From Anaerolineae bacterium (GTDB lineage Bacteria > Chloroflexota > Anaerolineae > 4572-78 > J111), in the NCBI GenBank assembly GCA_023382535.1, contig JAHDWA010000109.1, forward strand, positions 1 to 21,796: DNA of 21,796 bases, given 5' to 3'. The notes beneath the pieces are model-generated. The model made no database searches. It saw only the letters and a list, made by a program, of their open reading frames with translations, and was not told the origin of the DNA. Numbering within the stretch: the stretch's first letter is position 1; every line of letters starts with the position of its first letter. Below, piece after piece: positions 1 to 7,687 of this stretch. Position numbers and translations under genes: made by a program.

Positions 1-2373
1 GGCGTTCCCCGCTCGGTCAGCCTGATTCGAGCGGCCATCAAAGACAACAGCCTGATTGGTTTGGTTGTCTCCAAAGAACCGGAAATTGAAGAACCCGGCC
101 CCGAACAGTTGCACGAGGTCGGCGTGGTCGGACGCATTCACCGCGTGGTGCGCGGCGAGAACGACTCTCTGCAGGTGATTATTCAGGGCCTCGAGCGTTT
201 CAAAGTTGAAAGCTGGACCCAAACTGAACCCTACCTGGTGGCGAAAGTCAGCATGGCCCCCGATGTCGTCGAGGAAGATAAGGCCGCCGAAATCGAGGCG
301 CTCAAACGGCGCATCCTGGAACTCTCCCGCGCCATTGTCGAGCACATGCCCCAGGTTCCCAACGAGGTCAGCCAGTTCCTCGATCAGATTGACAACCCGC
401 GCACCATCGTTTACACCATTGCCTCTAACATGCGCATGGAGATGGAAGACCGGCTGGCGCTTTTGCTGGAAGATACCCTGCGGGAGAAGATGGCCCACCT
501 GGTGCGGCTGATGACCCACGAACTGGAGGTGCTGGAAATCGGCCAGCAGATTCGCTCGGAAACGCAGGAAGAACTGGATAAAACCCAGCGCGAGTATTAT
601 CTGCGCCAACAACTCAAAGCCATCCAGAAAGAACTGGGTGAAGGCGACGACGAAGCAGCCACCGCCGAATATCGCGAAAAGATCGAAGCGGCCGGCATGC
701 CCGAAGAAGCCAAAAAGGAAGCCCTGCGCGAGTTGAGCCGTCTGGAGAAGCTGCAGCCGCAGTCCGCCGAGTACGGCGTCATCCAGACCTATCTCGATTG
801 GATGGTCAGCCTGCCCTGGAGCAAGCTGAGCGAGGATAACCTCGACATCAAACACGCCCGCCAGGTGCTCGATACCGACCACTACGACATCAAGGATGTC
901 AAAGAACGCATCCTGGAATACCTGGCCGTGCGCAAGCTGCGCCTGGAACGCCAGCTTGATGATGAGCCGGTTGAAAGCGGGCACGAGCAGGACCGGGCCG
1001 GTGGGTCTATCCTGTTGTTTGTGGGACCGCCTGGCGTGGGCAAAACCAGCCTGGGCCGCAGCATCGCCCGCGCCCTGGGCCGCGAGTTTACCCGCATGAG
1101 CCTGGGCGGCGTGCGCGACGAGGCCGAAATTCGCGGCCACCGCCGCACCTACATCGGGGCGCTGCCGGGCCGGGTGATTCAATCGCTCAAGCGCGTTGGC
1201 ACCCGCAACCCGGTCTTCATGCTCGACGAGGTAGACAAGATTGGTTCCGACTGGCGGGGCGACCCCAGCAGCGCGCTGCTGGAAGTGTTGGACCCGCAGC
1301 AGAACTTTGCCTTCCGCGACCACTACCTGGATGTTGACTTTGACCTGAGCCAGGTCATGTTCATCGCTACGGCTAATACGCTGGATACCATCCCCGCGCC
1401 GCTGCGCGACCGGATGGAGATCATTCAGCTTGACGGCTATACCGAGTACGAGAAGCTGGAAATCGCCAAAGGCTACCTGGTTCCGCGCCAGGTTAAGGCT
1501 AACGGCCTGCGCGAAGATGAAATTCACTTTGAGGATCAGGCCCTGCGGCAGATCATCCGCGACTACACCCGCGAGTCCGGGGTGCGTAACCTGGAGCGCG
1601 AGATTGGCCGGGTGGCCCGCAAAGTCGCTACCAGAATAGCGGCCGGTGAACTGGCTGTCTCTGATGAAGAAGGCGCGGTCCAGGCGATCACGATTGGCCC
1701 CGCTCAGGTTAAGGAATATCTGGGCAAGCCCAAGTTCCACTTTGAGGCGGCCCTGCGCACCGAAAAAGCCGGGGTAGCAACGGGCCTGGCGGTGACGGCT
1801 GTCGGCGGCGACGTCCTCTTTATCGAGGCCGCCCGCATGCCCGGCAAAGACCGCCTGACCTTGACCGGCCAGTTGGGCGATGTGATGAAAGAGAGCGCCC
1901 AGATCGCGCTCAGCTACGTCCGCGCTCACGCCAAGGAGTTCGGCATTGACTCGGCCACCTTCAACGACGCCGACATTCACCTGCACGTCCCGGCCGGGGC
2001 AGTGCCCAAGGACGGCCCCTCCGCCGGGGTGACGATGGTCACGGCGCTGGTGTCGCTGCTGACGGGCCGGCCGGTGCGGGCCGAAGTTGGTATGACCGGC
2101 GAGGTCAGCCTGCAAGGGCAGGTCCTGCCGATTGGCGGCCTCAAGCAGAAGATTCTGGCCGCTCACCGGGCCGGCTTGACCACGGTCATCTTCCCGCAGC
2201 GGAACGAAGCCGACCTGGACGACGTGCCGGAAGATGTGCGCAGCGAGATGACCTTCTATATGGCCGAAACAATTGAGGAAGTCCTGACCCACGCCCTGAG
2301 TTCAGCCATCCCTTTCGGTGATGCTTTGCCGGGGGTGACGGAACCCAGACAAGTGGAAGTTGTTTTGAACTAA
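1..2373 (+). CDS. lon: ATP-dependent protease La (LonA), 5' end cut by the window edge
   Basis: The reading frame is open from base 1, so the gene starts upstream; 790 residues are visible and only a few dozen N-terminal residues should be missing. Lon degrades misfolded and regulatory cytosolic proteins as an ATP-driven hexamer. The order is the LonA N-terminal substrate domain (to about base 560), a coiled-coil helical region, an AAA+ ATPase with Walker A GPPGVGKT at bases 1024-1047 and Walker B FMLDEVDK near 1219-1240, then the protease domain. The catalytic Ser is in KDGPSAG (codon 2020-2022) and the catalytic Lys is the second Lys of GGLKQK (codon 2149-2151), 43 residues later as in E. 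coli Lon. A TTG at 61 is only an internal codon, because family-typical sequence (RSVSLIRAAIKDNSLIGLV) already lies before and across it. A strong terminator follows the stop, so this is a transcription unit end. Confidence 0.97.
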   Translation, partial: GVPRSVSLIRAAIKDNSLIGLVVSKEPEIEEPGPEQLHEVGVVGRIHRVVRGENDSLQVIIQGLERFKVESWTQTEPYLVAKVSMAPDVVEEDKAAEIEALKRRILELSRAIVEHMPQVPNEVSQFLDQIDNPRTIVYTIASNMRMEMEDRLALLLEDTLREKMAHLVRLMTHELEVLEIGQQIRSETQEELDKTQREYYLRQQLKAIQKELGEGDDEAATAEYREKIEAAGMPEEAKKEALRELSRLEKLQPQSAEYGVIQTYLDWMVSLPWSKLSEDNLDIKHARQVLDTDHYDIKDVKERILEYLAVRKLRLERQLDDEPVESGHEQDRAGGSILLFVGPPGVGKTSLGRSIARALGREFTRMSLGGVRDEAEIRGHRRTYIGALPGRVIQSLKRVGTRNPVFMLDEVDKIGSDWRGDPSSALLEVLDPQQNFAFRDHYLDVDFDLSQVMFIATANTLDTIPAPLRDRMEIIQLDGYTEYEKLEIAKGYLVPRQVKANGLREDEIHFEDQALRQIIRDYTRESGVRNLEREIGRVARKVATRIAAGELAVSDEEGAVQAITIGPAQVKEYLGKPKFHFEAALRTEKAGVATGLAVTAVGGDVLFIEAARMPGKDRLTLTGQLGDVMKESAQIALSYVRAHAKEFGIDSATFNDADIHLHVPAGAVPKDGPSAGVTMVTALVSLLTGRPVRAEVGMTGEVSLQGQVLPIGGLKQKILAAHRAGLTTVIFPQRNEADLDDVPEDVRSEMTFYMAETIEEVLTHALSSAIPFGDALPGVTEPRQVEVVLN

Positions 2374-2382
2374 ATTGACGGA

Positions 2383-2405
2383 GTAGGACAAACTTTAGCT
2401 TGTCC
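2383..2405. repeat. Degenerate copy of the GTAGGACAAGCT palindrome
   Basis: Ten bases after the lon stop, GTAGGACAA and AGCTTGTCC form an imperfect hairpin (GGACAA 2386-2391 pairs with TTGTCC 2400-2405). It matches the perfect palindrome at 7524-7550 apart from a few changes, so both are copies of one dispersed REP-like repeat placed just after housekeeping genes. Confidence 0.7.
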
Positions 2406-2413
2406 CAACTTAT

Positions 2414-2449
2414 AAGGGCCGCTCAAGCCGAGCGGCCCTTTCTTTTTTT
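2414..2449 (+). terminator. Rho-independent terminator of lon
   Basis: AAGGGCCGCT (2414-2423) and AGCGGCCCTT (2431-2440) form a perfect 10-bp GC-rich stem with a 7-nt loop. It is followed directly by TCTTTTTTT. This is a textbook intrinsic terminator for lon. The opposite strand lacks a T-tract, so it should not end the facing minus-strand transcript. Confidence 0.95.
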
Positions 2450-2494
2450 GAGGTTAAGGGTGGAAAATAAAAGACTGTAAAGGACCGGTTACAT

Positions 2495-2791
2495 TCAGGT
2501 CAGCGTAACGGACTGGGGCGCGTATACCTCGTGCGCCGGGTGGAACGTCACCTCCGGCTGAACGTTGATGCCGAGCTTAGCCATGGCCGGCCCAAGCCGG
2601 TCGGCCCCAAACGCATTGAATGCGGCTTCGCTCTCCCAGGCGTCAATGTTGTGGCAGTCGTTTCCCTCCCACCAGGTCACATGCGAGTAGCCTCCCTTGG
2701 GTGCTCGCTCAAGATAGCCAACCTCGGCTCTGACGCGGTCAAATTGCTCGGGTGAAATCCCCCGGAGTAAAATGTGAACGACAACGGCCAT
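2495..2791 (-). CDS. Small ABM-like (dimeric alpha/beta barrel) protein of unknown function
   Basis: This 98-residue protein starts at an ATG with a good Shine-Dalgarno site (AAGGAGA, about 7 nt upstream on the minus strand). It has the look of a single ferredoxin-like ABM domain: an initial strand MAVVVHILLRGIS, a helix (EQFDRVRAEVGYLE), a strand with SHVTWWEGND, the helix ESEAAFNAFGADRLGPAMAKLGI, and a last strand VTFHPAHEVYAP. Such proteins act as homodimers and include heme- or quinone-modifying monooxygenases and many uncharacterised stress proteins. No catalytic residue set is recognisable, so no reaction is assigned. It lies convergent to lon and 108 bp downstream of the alpha/beta hydrolase on the same strand, so the two could share a transcript. 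The fold call is inferred from length and pattern only. Confidence 0.75.
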   Translation of the reverse strand: MAVVVHILLRGISPEQFDRVRAEVGYLERAPKGGYSHVTWWEGNDCHNIDAWESEAAFNAFGADRLGPAMAKLGINVQPEVTFHPAHEVYAPQSVTLT

Positions 2792-2899
2792 TGTTATTAT
2801 CTCCTTTCTTAAAGTTCCCGCTTAACAATACTTTAGTTTTAGTTTATACGTTTTGGCTGTCACTTTCCAGACCAAAAAATGCTCAATTTTTGTTCACTT

Positions 2900-3742
2900 T
2901 TAGGCTGGGAGGGATCCGACATACTCCGCCACCGCTGCCGCAAACAACTCCGGCTGTTCGTGAAAGGGAAGGTGACCGGACTGCGGGATAACGACCAGTT
3001 TGGCCTGCGGGGCGTACTGGACCGCCAGTTCTGCCTGCCGGGGCGGCACCACCCGATCCTGGTCGCCGGTAATGACCAGGGCGGGGGTCTGCAGGCGGGG
3101 CAGGTAGGGCCGCAGGTCGGCGTGGCGGACCAGTTTGAAGTTGCCGTAAAGCGTGGCCAGCGGGCAGCGGGCGAAATCGGTCTGGGCCTGTTTGAAGCTG
3201 TCGGTCAAAAGCATACTGGGCCGGGCGTACCAATTCAGGCCAACGGGCGCGGCCAGCCAGGGATAGGCATTGTAGAATTGGAGCAGCCGTTCGGTCAGCG
3301 GGTGGTAAACTAAATTTTCCAGCCCTAACCACGGATCCAAATAAGCCAGGAAACTGCCTTCGACCACCGGGGCGATCAAAATCATGGAAGCGACCAGGTC
3401 GGGCCGGGCCAGGGCCAGGTTCAAACTGAGCAGCCCGCCCATCGAATGGCCGACCAGCACCATATCTTTCAGCCCAAAGTAACGGCAAAAGTCTTCAAGT
3501 AAGGCGGTGTAATTTTCCAGGGTGAACCATTCGAGCGGCGGCTTGTCGGCTGCGCCGTGGCCGGGCAGATCGAGCGTATAGCGGCAGTAGTTACCCGAAT
3601 TGAGCAGGTTTACCTTAGCCCACAAGTCTTGAGATGAGGCATGGCCATGCACCAACAGCGCTGGCCGGCCGTGACCGGTGATGGTATAGTTAACAGCCAG
3701 GCCGCTGAGGGCAACAAGCCCCGTTGATTTGGACGTTTCCAA
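2900..3742 (-). CDS. Alpha/beta-fold hydrolase (likely TTG start)
   Basis: A 280-residue single-domain alpha/beta hydrolase. Numbering from the proposed TTG start, it shows the oxyanion-hole HGHASS after strand 3 (around 32-37), the nucleophile elbow GHSMGG with Ser100, the acid Asp229 in GDQDRVVP, and the catalytic His257 in SGHLPFHEQP. The order and spacing fit esterases, epoxide hydrolases and haloperoxidase-like enzymes; the substrate cannot be read from the sequence. The frame extends upstream to a GTG at 3829 (309 residues), but that codon has no Shine-Dalgarno site, the extra 29 residues look non-conserved, and a good promoter (3764-3792) lies between the two starts. The TTG at 3742 has GGAGG 8 nt upstream on its strand. 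I therefore favour the shorter protein. It is divergent from serB. Confidence 0.9.
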   Translation of the reverse strand: METSKSTGLVALSGLAVNYTITGHGRPALLVHGHASSQDLWAKVNLLNSGNYCRYTLDLPGHGAADKPPLEWFTLENYTALLEDFCRYFGLKDMVLVGHSMGGLLSLNLALARPDLVASMILIAPVVEGSFLAYLDPWLGLENLVYHPLTERLLQFYNAYPWLAAPVGLNWYARPSMLLTDSFKQAQTDFARCPLATLYGNFKLVRHADLRPYLPRLQTPALVITGDQDRVVPPRQAELAVQYAPQAKLVVIPQSGHLPFHEQPELFAAAVAEYVGSLPA

Positions 3743-3763
3743 CCTTCCCGCCTCCAACCTGGC

Positions 3764-3792
3764 ATTGTACTCAGATTGACCGAAAGCATCAA
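3764..3792 (-). promoter_or_regulatory. Sigma-70-like promoter of the alpha/beta hydrolase gene
   Basis: On the minus strand, TTGATG (3792-3787) and TACAAT (3769-3764) are separated by exactly 17 bp. This is a 4/6 plus 5/6 match to the sigma-70 consensus. A transcript starting about 7 nt later would have a short leader carrying GGAGG and then the TTG at 3742. It would exclude the GTG at 3829. Confidence 0.7.
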
Positions 3793-3889
3793 TTGAGGTA
3801 CACTGACATTGATCCAACGGCGGACGCACCCAGGTGTGTTCGTCGTTTTTAACATAGTCACATGGATAGAAAAATCCATCTTTAATGGG

Positions 3890-3955
3890 CCGGGATTAGG
3901 GGATTTGGGGATTTTTCTTTAAGTTTTAAATCATCCCCTAATCCCCAAATCCCGG
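3890..3955. repeat. Inverted repeat built from tandem 8-mers (GGGGATTT type)
   Basis: Two 23-nt arms (3890-3912 and 3933-3955) are inverted with only two mismatches and a 20-nt loop. Within each arm a GGGGATTT or GGGGATTA-like unit recurs every 8 bp. The element fills the gap between the divergent hydrolase and serB and ends 14 nt before the serB ATG. A smaller hairpin, ATGGAT/ATCCAT (3862-3867, 3874-3879), lies just upstream. It resembles the short tandem repeats (STRR) of cyanobacteria in style. Function unknown. Confidence 0.85.
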
Positions 3956-3969
3956 CGAAAATCTTATAA

Positions 3970-4803
3970 ATGGCCCAGCTTAGTTTTAAAGAAAAACCCT
4001 GGCGAGAGTGGCCCGGTTTTCAGGTTGTCTTTTTTGACTGCGACAGCACCCTGAGCAGCATCGAAGGCATTGACGAATTAGCCCGGCATAAGGGCAAATT
4101 CGATGAAGTGAAACGGCTGACCAGTGCGGCCATGGACGGCGAGGTTCACTTGCGGAGCGTCTACGACCGCCGCCTGGCCCTGCTCAGTCCAACCCGGGCC
4201 GAAATCCGGGAACTGGAGCGCCATTACCGCCAAACCCTGGTCCCCGACGCCGCCGGGGTCATTCGGGCGCTGCAAGCGGCCGGGCGAGAAGTTTTTATTG
4301 TCAGCGGCGGGCTGCTGGAAGCGGTCCAGCCCTTTGGCGAATGGCTGGGCGTCCCACCGCAGCATATCCGGGCCGTAGATGTCCGTTACAACAGTCTGTC
4401 CGGCCAGTGGTGGGATTACCAGCAGGACCGTTGGGGCACGCGCCCCGACGTCGAGTATCTCGACCCTGCCGACACGCCTCTGATTGAAACTCATGGCAAA
4501 ATTCCGGTCATCCGGGAGCTGCGGGCGGGCCGGTTTGGGCGGGCCATGCTCGTCGGAGATGGGGTGAGCGACTTGCTTGCTTGTACCGCCGTTGATTTAA
4601 TGGTGGGCTTTGGCGGCGTAGTCGTACGGCAGCGTGTTGCCGCCGAAGCCGATGTTTTTATCCGGAGCAACAGCCTGGCTCCGGTGCTGCCGCTGGCTCT
4701 AACGGAAGCGGAACGAACTCAGTGGGCCGATTCGACTTTTGCTGCCGTCTTGAACAAGGGCATGAGTCTGATTGAATCGGGCGAGGTGCTTTTTAACCTT
4801 TGA
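3970..4803 (+). CDS. serB: Phosphoserine phosphatase (HAD family)
   Basis: A 277-residue HAD phosphatase that would hydrolyse L-3-phosphoserine to serine, the last step of serine synthesis. Motif I is FFDCDST, with nucleophile Asp23, acid/base Asp25 and Thr27. Motif II is Ser112 in IVSGG, motif III Lys177 in HGKIPV, and motif IV GDGVSD with Asp197 and Asp201. A helical cap (about 33-85) sits between motifs I and II, as in SerB. Its neighbour serA, 35 nt downstream, strongly supports the assignment; otherwise the sequence alone would allow a general HAD/SerB-like phosphatase. No Shine-Dalgarno site is visible in the 14 nt between the repeat hairpin and the ATG, yet no other start fits because motif I begins at residue 23. 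Translation may therefore be weak or leader-dependent. Confidence 0.88.
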   Translation: MAQLSFKEKPWREWPGFQVVFFDCDSTLSSIEGIDELARHKGKFDEVKRLTSAAMDGEVHLRSVYDRRLALLSPTRAEIRELERHYRQTLVPDAAGVIRALQAAGREVFIVSGGLLEAVQPFGEWLGVPPQHIRAVDVRYNSLSGQWWDYQQDRWGTRPDVEYLDPADTPLIETHGKIPVIRELRAGRFGRAMLVGDGVSDLLACTAVDLMVGFGGVVVRQRVAAEADVFIRSNSLAPVLPLALTEAERTQWADSTFAAVLNKGMSLIESGEVLFNL

Positions 4804-4838
4804 CCCTGCACCCCTAAAATCTGATCAGGAGCGAACCC

Positions 4839-6428
4839 ATGACCTACAAAATCCTTATCACCGACGATTTATCGCCGGAGGGATTGGCTCTACTAGCAGC
4901 AGCCGGTGATGTTCACTTTGACGTCGTTAAAGGTTTGACCCCGGCCACTCTGGCCGAACGCATTCGCGGCTATGATGGATTGATCGTCCGCAGCAGCGTC
5001 AGGGTAACAGAAGAGGTCCTGGCTGCCGCCGACCGGCTGAAAGTTGTGGGCCGGGCCGGCGTCGGCGTGGATAATATTGACGTCGGCGCGGCCAGTATGC
5101 GCGGTGTAATCGTGACCAACACCCCGGGAGCCAATACCATTGCCACGGCTGAACATACCATGGCCCTGTTGCTGGCGCTTTGCCGCCATATTCCCGAGGC
5201 GTATATCAGCCTGAAAGGGGGTGAATGGGCGCGCAAGAAATTCATGGGCATCCAGCTTTACCGCAAAACCATTGGGATCATTGGCATGGGGCGGATTGGG
5301 GCACGGGTCGCTTTGCGCTGCCAATCCTTTGGTATGGACGTGCTGGCCTACGATCCCTACCTGAGCGATGAGATAGCCCACGACCTCAAGGTAAAGCCGG
5401 TTGACCTGGCCGAGTTATATGCCCAATCGGATTTTATCTCGCTTCACGCGGCGCTGACCGCGCAGACTGAAAAAATGATTGACGCCAAAGCTATTGCCCA
5501 GATGAAAGACGGGGTGCGCCTGATCAATGCTGCCCGCGGAGCGTTGATTGACGAAGCGGCCCTGGTTGCCGGCTTAAGGTCGGGCAAAATTGCTGGGGCT
5601 GCCCTGGATGTCTTTGCCGAGGAGCCGCTTGCCCCGGATAGCCCGCTGCTCCAGATGGACAACGTCATTGTCACTCCCCACCTGGCCGCCAGTACAATTG
5701 AAGCGCAGCAAGACGTGGGCACCCAGATCGTTGAGCAGATCCTGGACACCCTGCGCGGGCATGATTATCGCAACGCCATCAATATGCCGATTGTGGACGC
5801 CAAGTTGTTGCAGCAGTTGCGCCCGTATTTGGACCTGGCCGAAAAAGTGGGCAGCTTGCAAACCCAGTTGGCCGAGGACGCGGTGCAGCGGGTCGAGGTC
5901 GAGATCAAGGGTGAAGAACTCGCCGATCAAATCAAGCCGATCAGTGTGGCCATCCTCAAGGGTTTGCTGGAGCCGGTGCTGCACGAAGGGGTTAACTACA
6001 TCAACGCGCCCCACCTGGCCCGGCAGCGTGGGATGGTGGTTTCGCAAACCAGCGGCCTGCCTGCCCCGGATTATCCCAACCTGATCTCTTGCCGGGTCGT
6101 TTGGACCGGCGGCAGCCGGACGATTGCCGCCACGCTTTTTCACGATAATGAGCCGCGCCTGGTGCAAATTGACGAGTATCATTTCGACGTCCGGCCGGAG
6201 GGCCAGATTTTGGTAATGGGCAATCACGACCGGCCCGGTTTTATTGGCCGGGTCGGGACGGTGCTGGGTGAACATGGCATCAACATTGCCGCCTGGCGGT
6301 ACGGACGCACCCACCCGTACGGGTTAGCCCTGTCCTTCATCCGCCTCGACAGCGACATCCCTGACGAAGTTATCAATATTTTGCTCGACTATGAGCCGGT
6401 CATTTGGATTAAGAAAGTGCAGTTGTGA
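4839..6428 (+). CDS. serA: D-3-phosphoglycerate dehydrogenase (long form with ASB and ACT domains)
   Basis: A 529-residue enzyme oxidising 3-phosphoglycerate with NAD+ to 3-phosphohydroxypyruvate, the first step of serine synthesis. The substrate-binding domain is split around a Rossmann domain with the NAD motif GMGRIG (149-154). Catalytic residues are Arg233 (NAARGAL), Glu262 (FAEEP) and His281 (TPHLAAST). Residues about 325-450 form the allosteric substrate-binding (ASB) domain typical of long bacterial and plant forms. The last ~75 residues are an ACT domain (VMGNHDRPGFIGRVGTVLGE), which in this family binds serine for feedback inhibition. An AGGAG-like site (ATCAGGAGCGAACCC) precedes the ATG. 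It lies 35 nt after serB and no terminator is visible before trxB 57 nt later, so serB-serA and perhaps trxB form one transcript. Confidence 0.97.
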   Translation: MTYKILITDDLSPEGLALLAAAGDVHFDVVKGLTPATLAERIRGYDGLIVRSSVRVTEEVLAAADRLKVVGRAGVGVDNIDVGAASMRGVIVTNTPGANTIATAEHTMALLLALCRHIPEAYISLKGGEWARKKFMGIQLYRKTIGIIGMGRIGARVALRCQSFGMDVLAYDPYLSDEIAHDLKVKPVDLAELYAQSDFISLHAALTAQTEKMIDAKAIAQMKDGVRLINAARGALIDEAALVAGLRSGKIAGAALDVFAEEPLAPDSPLLQMDNVIVTPHLAASTIEAQQDVGTQIVEQILDTLRGHDYRNAINMPIVDAKLLQQLRPYLDLAEKVGSLQTQLAEDAVQRVEVEIKGEELADQIKPISVAILKGLLEPVLHEGVNYINAPHLARQRGMVVSQTSGLPAPDYPNLISCRVVWTGGSRTIAATLFHDNEPRLVQIDEYHFDVRPEGQILVMGNHDRPGFIGRVGTVLGEHGINIAAWRYGRTHPYGLALSFIRLDSDIPDEVINILLDYEPVIWIKKVQL

Positions 6429-6485
6429 GCCTTGATGTAACATTTTGCCCGGTTCTGCGTCTAATCGAATGGAGGTAATTTAATT

Positions 6486-7487
6486 ATGGACTTGACCCTA
6501 AATCAAACGATTGGAAATCCTCACGAGGATCGTAATAGTGTGTACGATACTATCATTCTTGGCTCCGGCCCGGCAGGACTGACGGCGGCGCTGTATGCCG
6601 CTCGGGCCAATTTGAACCCCCTGGTCATTACCGGCAACGAGCTGGGAGGCCAGATTGCCACAACCACCGAGGTTGAAAATTTCCCCGGCTTTCCCGAAGG
6701 CCTGATGGGCCCGGAACTGGTCGAAAAAATGCAGGCCCAGGCCGAGCGTTTTGGAGCCGAGGTGACTATAGATTTGGTGCAGCAGGTTGATCTAAGCCGG
6801 CGCCCCTTCCGGCTGACCGGCCACAACGGCGATTATTACGCCAAAAGCTTGATTATTGCCACCGGCGCTTCGCCGCGCAAGCTGGGCGTGCCGGGCGAGC
6901 CGGAATTTGTGGGACGGGGTGTCAGCTACTGCGCCACCTGTGATGGCTTTTTCTTCCGTGACAAGGATGTGGTGGTGATCGGCGGGGGTGACAGCGCCTT
7001 GCAGGAAGCCATTTTCCTGACCAAGTTTGCCCGCCAGGTGACCATCATTCACCGGCGCGACACGCTGCGGGCGGGTTATACCCTGCAAGCTCGCGCCCAG
7101 AAAAATGAAAAAATCTCTTTTATCTGGGATACGGTTGTCACCAGAATTAATGGCGATCCGGTAGTTAACAGCATCGAATTGCAGAATGTGAAAACCGGCG
7201 AAACCTGGACTCGCCCCACCGACGGCGTCTTCATCTTCATCGGCCACCTGCCCAACTCGTACCTGTTCCAGAGACAGCTTGATATTGACGACCAGGGTTA
7301 CGTGATTACCGATAAAGAACTGGCTACCAGTGTCGAAGGGGTCTGGGCTGCCGGGGAGATTTCCGACCCGGTCTTCAAGCAGGCCATCACCTCGGCCGGG
7401 ATGGGCGCCGCCGCCGCCATTGCCGCCGAACGCTGGCTGGCAGAACACGAGGAAGAGCCGGAACCGGTGCTTGCGGCGGTGAGTTGA
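6486..7487 (+). CDS. trxB: Thioredoxin reductase (NADPH), low-molecular-weight type
   Basis: A 333-residue flavoenzyme that passes electrons from NADPH through FAD and a disulfide to thioredoxin in the cytosol. The FAD motif GSGPAG is at 26-31, the redox-active CATC at Cys149-Cys152, the NADPH motif GGGDSA at 166-171 with HRRDTLRA (189-196) reading the 2'-phosphate, and a closing FIFIGHLPNS and AAGEISDPVFKQA region. GGAGGT lies 9 nt before the ATG. The first ~18 residues (to NSV) extend beyond the usual start of such enzymes, but this is the only well-placed start. One oddity: the FAD-contacting Asp in the usual AAGD motif is Glu here (Glu291). A hairpin terminator follows. Related ferredoxin-dependent or substrate-specific reductases cannot be fully excluded, although HRR favours NADPH. 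Confidence 0.94.
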   Translation: MDLTLNQTIGNPHEDRNSVYDTIILGSGPAGLTAALYAARANLNPLVITGNELGGQIATTTEVENFPGFPEGLMGPELVEKMQAQAERFGAEVTIDLVQQVDLSRRPFRLTGHNGDYYAKSLIIATGASPRKLGVPGEPEFVGRGVSYCATCDGFFFRDKDVVVIGGGDSALQEAIFLTKFARQVTIIHRRDTLRAGYTLQARAQKNEKISFIWDTVVTRINGDPVVNSIELQNVKTGETWTRPTDGVFIFIGHLPNSYLFQRQLDIDDQGYVITDKELATSVEGVWAAGEISDPVFKQAITSAGMGAAAAIAAERWLAEHEEEPEPVLAAVS

Positions 7488-7523
7488 GCTAATAGTTTGG
7501 GGTGACCGGTTTGAGTTGAAAAT

Positions 7524-7557
7524 GTAGGACAAGCTAACAGCTTGTCCTACAACTCTT
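7524..7557 (+). terminator. Perfect GTAGGACAAGCT palindrome acting as the trxB terminator
   Basis: GTAGGACAAGCT (7524-7535) and AGCTTGTCCTAC (7539-7550) form a perfect 12-bp stem with a 3-nt loop, followed by AACTCTTTTTA. The T-run makes it terminator-like, although 4 bases separate stem and T-run. The same sequence in degenerate form follows lon (2383-2405), so it is also a dispersed REP-like repeat. Confidence 0.75.
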
Positions 7558-7571
7558 TTTATAGCAGTTGC

Positions 7572-7600
7572 GGAGGGTAAAAGTTAACCTTTTGCCCTCC
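7572..7600. repeat. Hairpin upstream of the BTAD regulator gene
   Basis: GGAGGGTAAAAG (7572-7583) and CTTTTGCCCTCC (7589-7600) pair over 12 bp with one G-T wobble and a 5-nt loop. No T-run follows, so it is not a clear terminator. It lies 35 bp upstream of the proposed promoter of the next gene and could be an operator-like dyad. Role unproven. Confidence 0.55.
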
Positions 7601-7634
7601 TGACTTTGAGTGATTTCCTCTTTCCCCTTCCTTG

Positions 7635-7643
7635 TGGTAAAAT
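7635..7643 (+). promoter_or_regulatory. Possible extended -10 promoter of the BTAD regulator gene
   Basis: TGGTAAAAT has the extended -10 form TGn followed by TAAAAT (5/6 of TATAAT), 45 bp before the ATG. No convincing -35 box lies at 17 bp. This is a weak call based on position and motif. Confidence 0.4.
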
Positions 7644-7687
7644 TGCGGCATTATTCGGCAGTTTTGTAGTTTGGGATAAGGGGGACG

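Noticed and set aside
2531..2991. Plus-strand small frames between lon and the hydrolase
   Set aside because: They are antisense to the ABM-like gene or cross its promoter region and show no coding character; the minus-strand gene has a good ribosome site.
3143..3313. Repeat or CRISPR-like periodicity in GC-rich stretches of the hydrolase gene
   Set aside because: No direct repeat of constant length and spacing; this is ordinary codon-level repetition.
5574..6314. 246-residue minus-strand frame antisense to serA
   Set aside because: A shadow frame of the highly conserved serA; GC-rich codon bias commonly leaves such long antisense frames.
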